Below the pieces are notes generated by a model that did not search any database, had not been told where the DNA came from, and worked only from the letters and a program-made list of their open reading frames with translations. Below are positions 59,297-64,000 of a stretch of 64,000 nucleotides of DNA, one piece after another (the stretch's first letter is position 1; each line of letters opens with the position of its first letter). The stretch is from NCBI RefSeq assembly GCF_049651025.1, contig NZ_JBASBH010000032.1, positions 1 through 64,000 of the forward strand, in the 5' to 3' direction. The stretch comes from Parvibaculum sp049651025. Lineage in GTDB: Bacteria; Pseudomonadota; Alphaproteobacteria; Parvibaculales; Parvibaculaceae. The position numbers and the translations under genes are program-made.

Positions 59297-60724
59297 ATGG
59301 CGGGTTTTGCGGATTACGACAAGTATGATGGCCTCGGTCTGGCCGAACTCGTCGCCAAGGGCAGCGTAAAGCCTGAAGAGCTGCTCGATGAAGCCATCGC
59401 CCGCACCGAAAAGCTCAATCCGAAAGTCAATGCCGTCGTCCTGAAGCATTACGACGAAGCCCGCGCCCAGATCGCGCGCGGCCTTCCCGAAGGGCCTTAC
59501 AAGGGCGTGCCCTTTCTGCTGAAAGACCTGCACCTCCTTCTCGACGGCACGATCACGAGCTTCGGCTCGGCGGCCTTCAAGACCAATATGGCCGATCATA
59601 ATTCGACGCTGACCGACCGCTACCTCGCTGCCGGTCTCGTCATTTTCGGCAAGACCAACTCACCCGAATTCGGCCTCTCGCCGACGACCGAACCGCGCCT
59701 CTATGGGCCGACGCGCAATCCATGGAATCTCGGACACTCCGCAGGCGGCTCGTCAGGCGGCGCAGCGGCAGCCGTGGCTGCCGGGCTCGTTCCGGTTGCC
59801 AATGCGAGCGACGGCGGCGGCTCGATCCGCATTCCGGCCGCAGCTTGCGGATTGTTCGGCATGAAACCCACGCGCGCACGCACGCCCATGGGCCCCGATC
59901 GTGGCGAAGGCTGGGGCGGCATGTCGATCTCCCATGTCGTCTCGCGCTCGGTGCGCGACAGCGCCGCCATGCTCGACGCGACGCACGGCGCCGCCGATGG
60001 CGACCCCTATGCGGCGCCCGCCGTTACACGGTCCTTCCTGCAGGAAGCATCGACCGCGCCGGGCAAGCTCCGCATCGCCTTCTCGGCAAAGCGCCCGGAT
60101 GGAACCCTTTGGCACAAGGAAGTTGTCGCTGCCGTGGAAGCGACGGCGAAACTTCTCGCCGATCTCGGTCACGAGGTCGAGGAAGCCGCGCCTGAAATCG
60201 ATCCCGGTGAAATGGGCAACCATCAGGCGGCGATCATCGGCGGCAATATCGCGCTGACGGTCCGCCAGCGCGCCGCGGCCCTGGGCCGCGAGCTGACGGA
60301 AAACGACATCGAAAAATTCACGCTGCTCGTCGCCGATGTCGCCAAGACCCGCTCCAGCGCCGATTACGCCGAAGCGATGCTCTACATTCACCAGATGGGC
60401 CGCAAGATGGCGAAGTTTCACAATCGCTACGACGTCTATCTCTCGCCGACGCTCGGCACACCGCCGATCCCGCTCAAGCATCTCGATACGATGACGAGCG
60501 ACATCGGCACCTATATGCGGCACAGCGCCGAATACGTGCCCAATATCGGCGTCTACAACATGACCGGCCAGCCCTCCATGTCGATGCCGCTCGCATGGAG
60601 CGCGGATGGCCTGCCGCTCGGAATGATGTTCACCGGACGGTTTGGCGACGAGGCGACACTCTTCCGCCTCGCCGGACAGATCGAACAGGCTCGTCCGTGG
60701 GGAGATAAGCGGCCCGTTCTCTAA
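59297..60724 (+). CDS. Amidase (amidase signature family)
   Basis: 475-residue amidase. Catalytic triad Lys76 (VPFLLKDL), cis-Ser152 (AGGSSGG) and nucleophile Ser176 (DGGGSIRIP), positions very near those of 6-aminohexanoate-cyclic-dimer hydrolase NylA. PAAACGLFGMKPTRARTP completes the signature. Substrate (small amides, nitrile-derived amides or lactams) is not determinable. Monocistronic after a 130-base gap. Confidence 0.9.
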   Translation: MAGFADYDKYDGLGLAELVAKGSVKPEELLDEAIARTEKLNPKVNAVVLKHYDEARAQIARGLPEGPYKGVPFLLKDLHLLLDGTITSFGSAAFKTNMADHNSTLTDRYLAAGLVIFGKTNSPEFGLSPTTEPRLYGPTRNPWNLGHSAGGSSGGAAAAVAAGLVPVANASDGGGSIRIPAAACGLFGMKPTRARTPMGPDRGEGWGGMSISHVVSRSVRDSAAMLDATHGAADGDPYAAPAVTRSFLQEASTAPGKLRIAFSAKRPDGTLWHKEVVAAVEATAKLLADLGHEVEEAAPEIDPGEMGNHQAAIIGGNIALTVRQRAAALGRELTENDIEKFTLLVADVAKTRSSADYAEAMLYIHQMGRKMAKFHNRYDVYLSPTLGTPPIPLKHLDTMTSDIGTYMRHSAEYVPNIGVYNMTGQPSMSMPLAWSADGLPLGMMFTGRFGDEATLFRLAGQIEQARPWGDKRPVL

Positions 60725-60872
60725 CGCGTATAATCCCAACCTTTTGCCTATCCTTCGTGCTATCTTTCAAAAAGCAGCATTGCGACGGACTTCCGTTCGA
60801 GCCGCTCAAGCGTAAAGTTCGCCACTGGCGGACATGCGCTCCGCGAAGCCGCGGTCGCCGAAGGATAGGCAA

Positions 60873-61922
60873 ATGTCCACCATAGCAAGACAATCCGAGG
60901 CTGCGCTGAGCCTGTCTCGCGCTCTCATGAACACGTCTCACCTGCCCTTATTGCTGTTTGATGGCGATTTGCGTGTTGTTTGCGCCACGCGCTCCTTCTG
61001 CTCGATCTTCGACATGCATCCCGACCAGACCGACGGTCGTTCGCTTGATGAACTCGGCAAGGGCGAATGGGACATGCCGCAATTGCGTCTCCTTCTGGAG
61101 AACGCGCTCACCGACGGGTCCGAGATGGGGGACTACGAGACGGAGCTCGAGCGCCCCGGCCTCCCCCCTCGCAGGCTGATCCTGCATGTGCAAAATCTCG
61201 TTTATGACGACGAGACGAATGCGCGGATTTTGCTCACCATAAATGACGTGACAAATGTTCGTCATACGGAGCAAATGAATGTCACGCTCCTTCTGGAGAA
61301 AGACAACCTGCTGCGCGAACGCGACATCCTGCTTCAGGAAATGCAGCACCGGGTCGCAAACAGCCTCCAGATCATCGCCAGCGTCCTGCTGCTGAAAGCG
61401 CGCACGGTGAAGTCGGAAGAGACACGGCTTCACCTGCAGGACGCCCATGACCGCGTCATGTCGGTCGCCGCCGTACAGCAACATCTGCAGGCAAGCCTTG
61501 GCGATGTCGATGTCGGCCCCTATCTGAGCAAGCTCTGCGAAAGCCTCGCCTCCTCAATGATACGGGAAAACCGCCCTCTCACGCTCGAGGTGATCGCCGA
61601 TAAAGCGTCGATCAGTTCGCATGACGCCGTCAGCCTCGGCCTGATTGTCACCGAGCTCGTCATCAATGCGCTGAAACATGCGTTCCCCGATGGTGTTGGT
61701 GGCCTGGTGATCGTCCGCTATGAAGTCGACGCCTCGGGATGGACGCTTTCTGTCACCGACGATGGTATCGGCAGGCCGCTGCCCTCCGCCGCCACGAAGG
61801 TCGGCCTCGGCACGAGCATCGTCGAAGCGCTGGCCAAGCAGCTCGGCGGCCATGTCGTGATCTCAAGCGCCAATCCCGGCGCAAAAATCTCGATCATCAA
61901 CACGCCGCAAGCCGCTTCATAG
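60873..61922 (+). CDS. Sensor histidine kinase with PAS and HisKA_2 domains
   Basis: 349-residue soluble kinase. A PAS-like domain (about 20-130: LPLLLFDGDLRVVCATRSFCSIF ... LLTINDVTNVRHTE) precedes HisKA_2 with His159 in EMQHRVANSLQIIASVLLLKAR and a HATPase domain (ELVINALKHAFPDG, DDGIGRPLP, GLGTSIVEALAKQLGG). This type often signals to an anti-sigma-factor antagonist in alphaproteobacterial general stress. No PhyR/NepR/response regulator is nearby. AAGGATAGG precedes the start. Confidence 0.88.
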   Translation: MSTIARQSEAALSLSRALMNTSHLPLLLFDGDLRVVCATRSFCSIFDMHPDQTDGRSLDELGKGEWDMPQLRLLLENALTDGSEMGDYETELERPGLPPRRLILHVQNLVYDDETNARILLTINDVTNVRHTEQMNVTLLLEKDNLLRERDILLQEMQHRVANSLQIIASVLLLKARTVKSEETRLHLQDAHDRVMSVAAVQQHLQASLGDVDVGPYLSKLCESLASSMIRENRPLTLEVIADKASISSHDAVSLGLIVTELVINALKHAFPDGVGGLVIVRYEVDASGWTLSVTDDGIGRPLPSAATKVGLGTSIVEALAKQLGGHVVISSANPGAKISIINTPQAAS

Positions 61923-61930
61923 ATTCTGGC

Positions 61931-62419
61931 CTACCAGTATTCAGGTGGCGCAACCCCTTCCATAACCTCGCGGATGCGAGCCCGTGTTGCCGTCGTCGTG
62001 CCCTCCGGCAAGTCATCCGGGCTGAAAAAACCCGTCTCGGCAATTTCGAGGCTCTTGCGCGACACGCGCTCATAGCTGCCCGGCCCGACGACGAAGAGCG
62101 CGATATGGTCCGACTTGAATTCACGAAAATTCGCATAGACGCCCACAAGCCGGGGCTTCTCGGCATCGCTCGCAACGATGATGCCCGCCTCCTCGTCGAT
62201 CTCCCGAATGACAGCTGCCTGCAATGTCTCGCCCCGGTCGACGCCGCCGCCCGGCAGATACCAGCCGGGCGTGTAGGTGTGCCGCACCAGCAGCACGCGG
62301 CCCTCGGCGTCGCGGACAAGACCGCGCGCGCCCATGGTCAAAGGCCGAGTGAAGCGCCAATAGATGCGCGCCATAGGCATTAACAATTTCAGCAGAGATC
62401 TGGGGATTCGTTCCATCAT
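61931..62419 (-). CDS. NUDIX hydrolase
   Basis: 162-residue NUDIX protein with the box GGGVDRGETLQAAVIREIDEEAGI. N-terminal hydrophobic, basic stretch (about 8-30) may attach it to the membrane. The substrate class is unknown. Convergent with the kinase gene. Start at 62419 or the next ATG at 62416. Confidence 0.85.
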   Translation of the reverse strand: MMERIPRSLLKLLMPMARIYWRFTRPLTMGARGLVRDAEGRVLLVRHTYTPGWYLPGGGVDRGETLQAAVIREIDEEAGIIVASDAEKPRLVGVYANFREFKSDHIALFVVGPGSYERVSRKSLEIAETGFFSPDDLPEGTTTATRARIREVMEGVAPPEYW

Positions 62420-62550
62420 TCTCCGACTTTATCAGATGAAACAGGAACGGCAGCTTTTGCGCGCGGCGATCTTTAGAGTGCATCAACGAATGGGAGCTTA
62501 ATTTCGCGCCTTAAGCCTTTGATTCACGCATCCGACGGGCCATCAGACAA

Positions 62551-63318
62551 ATGCGTCTTTCTTCCCTGCTGAAGCGGCGCCGGAAAACCAAGCGGACGCC
62601 CCCGCCTCCGGAAGCGCCCCGCGTCTCCCGCAGCGCGGTCGCCCGCGCCTTGCGCCATTCGGCTGTGGCCTCCTCCTATCGTTCGGCCGCCGAACTCGGC
62701 ATGCGCATCGCAACAGCCCTCTCCACGATCGAGACCGCCGTGCTCGCCATTGATGCGGTGAACGATCATCTGCGCGAAGGCGCAAACCTCGTCGCAGGCG
62801 CGGCCAAATCCGACAATCTCGGGCGCCGCGCGCTTCTGGCCGGACGCTACGACGATGTGCGCGCCGAAATCGACGCCGCCGTCGGCTCCGCCGCGCATAA
62901 CCGCATAAACCTCATCAATGGCTGCCTGATCGGCGGCCAGCATGCGACGTTCGACATTCCACTCGACTATGAAGGCCGCTCGGGCATCGCCATCGCCGTG
63001 GTCAATCTGACGACCGGCGAAGGCGGGCTTGCACTTTCGCCGCCCCGTTCCGCCTTCGCGGAAGACGCAGAAATCGCGACAATTCTGGGCGAGATCGACG
63101 CGGCGCAAAGCCGGATCGCCGAAGTCAGTATGCGTTTTTCCGACCATGCGGCGCTGATTGCCGACCGCCTTGGCCGCCTCCAGGAACTCGCAGGCGCCAA
63201 ACCCATCGAATCCCACCTGCCCACAGGGGCCGACACCCTGCTGCATGGCACAAGCAACGACGCCCAGCCGCTGGACCTCGATATCCTCGAAACCGTCGAG
63301 CCTCTTGGCGAGAAGTGA
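62551..63318 (+). CDS. Flagellin-like helical protein, orphan
   Basis: 255 residues. After a basic, proline-rich start (about 1-30) the pattern resembles the D1 region of flagellin: paired helices ending in DDVRAEIDAAVGSAAHNRINLINGCLIGG, a strand part with SGIAIAVVNLTTGEGGLAL, and a closing helix DAAQSRIAEVSMRFSDHAALIADRLGRL. No signal peptide and no flagellar neighbour. A structural or scaffolding role is a guess; unrelated coiled-coil proteins are possible. Confidence 0.5.
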   Translation: MRLSSLLKRRRKTKRTPPPPEAPRVSRSAVARALRHSAVASSYRSAAELGMRIATALSTIETAVLAIDAVNDHLREGANLVAGAAKSDNLGRRALLAGRYDDVRAEIDAAVGSAAHNRINLINGCLIGGQHATFDIPLDYEGRSGIAIAVVNLTTGEGGLALSPPRSAFAEDAEIATILGEIDAAQSRIAEVSMRFSDHAALIADRLGRLQELAGAKPIESHLPTGADTLLHGTSNDAQPLDLDILETVEPLGEK

Positions 63319-63384
63319 TTTTTCTCCCATCTTGGAGCTGCCGCTCTACCCCTTCGGGAAAAGCGTGCAATTCAGGAGGCGAAA

Positions 63385-64000
63385 ATGAGCGACGCGAACG
63401 CTGAACAGATCGAAGCCTGGAACGGCGCGATGGGTGCGAAATGGGTCCGCTATCAGGACCGCCTCGATCGCATGCTGACGCCCTTTGGAAACGCGCTTCT
63501 CAAAGCAGCGACCATCAGCCCCGGCCAACGCATCATGGATATCGGCTGCGGCTGCGGCGCGACGACGCTTGAGGCGGCGGCACTGACCGGCGCGGAGGGC
63601 CGCACGCTCGGCGTCGATATTTCACTCCCCATGATTACCCGCGCCCGGGAACGCAACGCCGCGCGCGGCCTTTCCGCCGCCTTCAGCGTTGCCGACGCCT
63701 CGCAGCATGATTTTGGTCCCGATGCATTCGACCTGATGATTTCGCGCTTCGGCATCATGTTCTTCGACGATCCGGTCTCGGCTTTCAGCAATCTGCGTAA
63801 CGCCCTGACGAAGAACGGTCGCCTTGCATTTGTCTGCTGGCGGGGGATGGCCGAAAATCCGTGGCTATCCGCGCCGATGCGCGCCGCCCTGCCCCTGCTG
63901 CCGCCTTTCGAGCCGACGCCGCCGGACGCACCCGGACCTTTCGCCTTTGCCGATAGCGATCGCGTCACCGGCCTTCTCAGCGATGCAGGCTTTCGCGACA
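63385..64000 (+). CDS. Class I SAM-dependent methyltransferase (partial, right edge)
   Basis: Open from ATG 63385 (AGGAGG upstream) to the window end, so the C terminus is missing. SAM motif I MDIGCGCGATTLEAA, acidic residue in LGVDIS and motif DLMISRFGIMFFDDP show a UbiE/COQ5-like methyltransferase. NGRLAFVCWRG is typical of this group. 66 bases after the flagellin-like gene. Confidence 0.85.
   Translation, partial: MSDANAEQIEAWNGAMGAKWVRYQDRLDRMLTPFGNALLKAATISPGQRIMDIGCGCGATTLEAAALTGAEGRTLGVDISLPMITRARERNAARGLSAAFSVADASQHDFGPDAFDLMISRFGIMFFDDPVSAFSNLRNALTKNGRLAFVCWRGMAENPWLSAPMRAALPLLPPFEPTPPDAPGPFAFADSDRVTGLLSDAGFRD

Noticed and set aside
1..64000. CRISPR arrays, tRNA or rRNA genes, insertion sequences
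   Set aside because: Looked for in the intergenic gaps by eye; no spaced direct repeats, cloverleaf-like sequence with CCA/TPsiC arm, or transposase was seen. A covariance scan would be needed to be certain.

Overview
The window is a chromosomal stretch of an alphaproteobacterium. The evidence is the gene content and order: a petP/petR-like MarR-response regulator pair, a fbcFBC-type cytochrome bc1 operon, a prs-rplY-pth-ychF run with long L25 (CTC), MidA/NDUFAF7-type methyltransferase, UbiK, aerobic hemF, OhrR/Ohr, and a DUF1285-NUDIX-cca block facing a MoxR-DUF58-DUF4159 block. The DNA is GC-rich with strong G/C third-position bias. Order level (Hyphomicrobiales- or Parvibaculales-like) is only a guess. 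No rRNA, tRNA, CRISPR array, phage or transposase was recognised, so this is mostly ordinary core genome with small accessory modules.

Layout. 1-5.3 kb: a candidate small ORF, a lipoprotein, a Rossmann protein, a VOC protein, a BcsL-type acetyltransferase, a cupin, then folM-like and folB genes. 5.3-5.7 kb: an AT-rich gap with DnaA-box-like sites. 5.7-9 kb: uvrC-pgsA-moaD-moaE, convergent with ilvE. 10-12.8 kb: MarR regulator, OmpR-type response regulator and sensor kinase. 12.9-15.8 kb: leftward csaA, tetR, proC, ybjN and ubiK genes. 15.9-22.4 kb: rightward lgt, midA, pgeF, prs, rplY, pth, ychF. 22.5-24.9 kb: dienelactone hydrolase, ohrR, ohr, glutathione peroxidase. 24.9-27.6 kb: a Cys-type sulfatase with its formylglycine-generating enzyme. 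27.7-32.5 kb: methylthioadenosine salvage (mtnP, apt, mtnA, class II aldolase) with a TerC-CorC membrane protein inside. 32.6-35.3 kb: petABC. 35.5-38.9 kb: trmL, hemF, an AraC regulator, VOC, SRPBCC and DUF1294 genes. 39-42 kb: an exported protein, cca, NUDIX, DUF1285. 42.2-49.1 kb: the four-gene MoxR operon. 49.1-51.8 kb: a zinc-type ABC importer behind a Zur-like box, with a 34-codon membrane ORF as first cistron. 51.9-55 kb: GNATs, a methyltransferase-like protein and an SDR. 55.1-58.8 kb: an ArfA-like ribosome-rescue gene and a LysR/wrbA/pirin/glutathionyl-hydroquinone-reductase quinone module. 58.8-64 kb: a secreted protein, amidase, HisKA_2 kinase, NUDIX, a flagellin-like orphan, and a methyltransferase cut by the right edge.

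Most unusual observations. (1) A 55.16 kb ORF resembles ArfA (N13, QRV-x-KNKK core) and carries a strong intrinsic terminator inside its reading frame, the arrangement that in E. coli makes arfA mRNA non-stop and tmRNA-controlled. (2) The rplY leader has a good promoter, a terminator-like hairpin just before the gene and a competing antiterminator pairing. (3) Near-identical 25-bp boxes, each next to a TATAAT, precede ohrR and ohr. (4) MtnP, MtnA and a FucA-type aldolase, without the rest of the aerobic methionine cycle here, suggest a DHAP-type shunt. (5) A tiny membrane ORF is translationally coupled to znuC under a Zur-like box.
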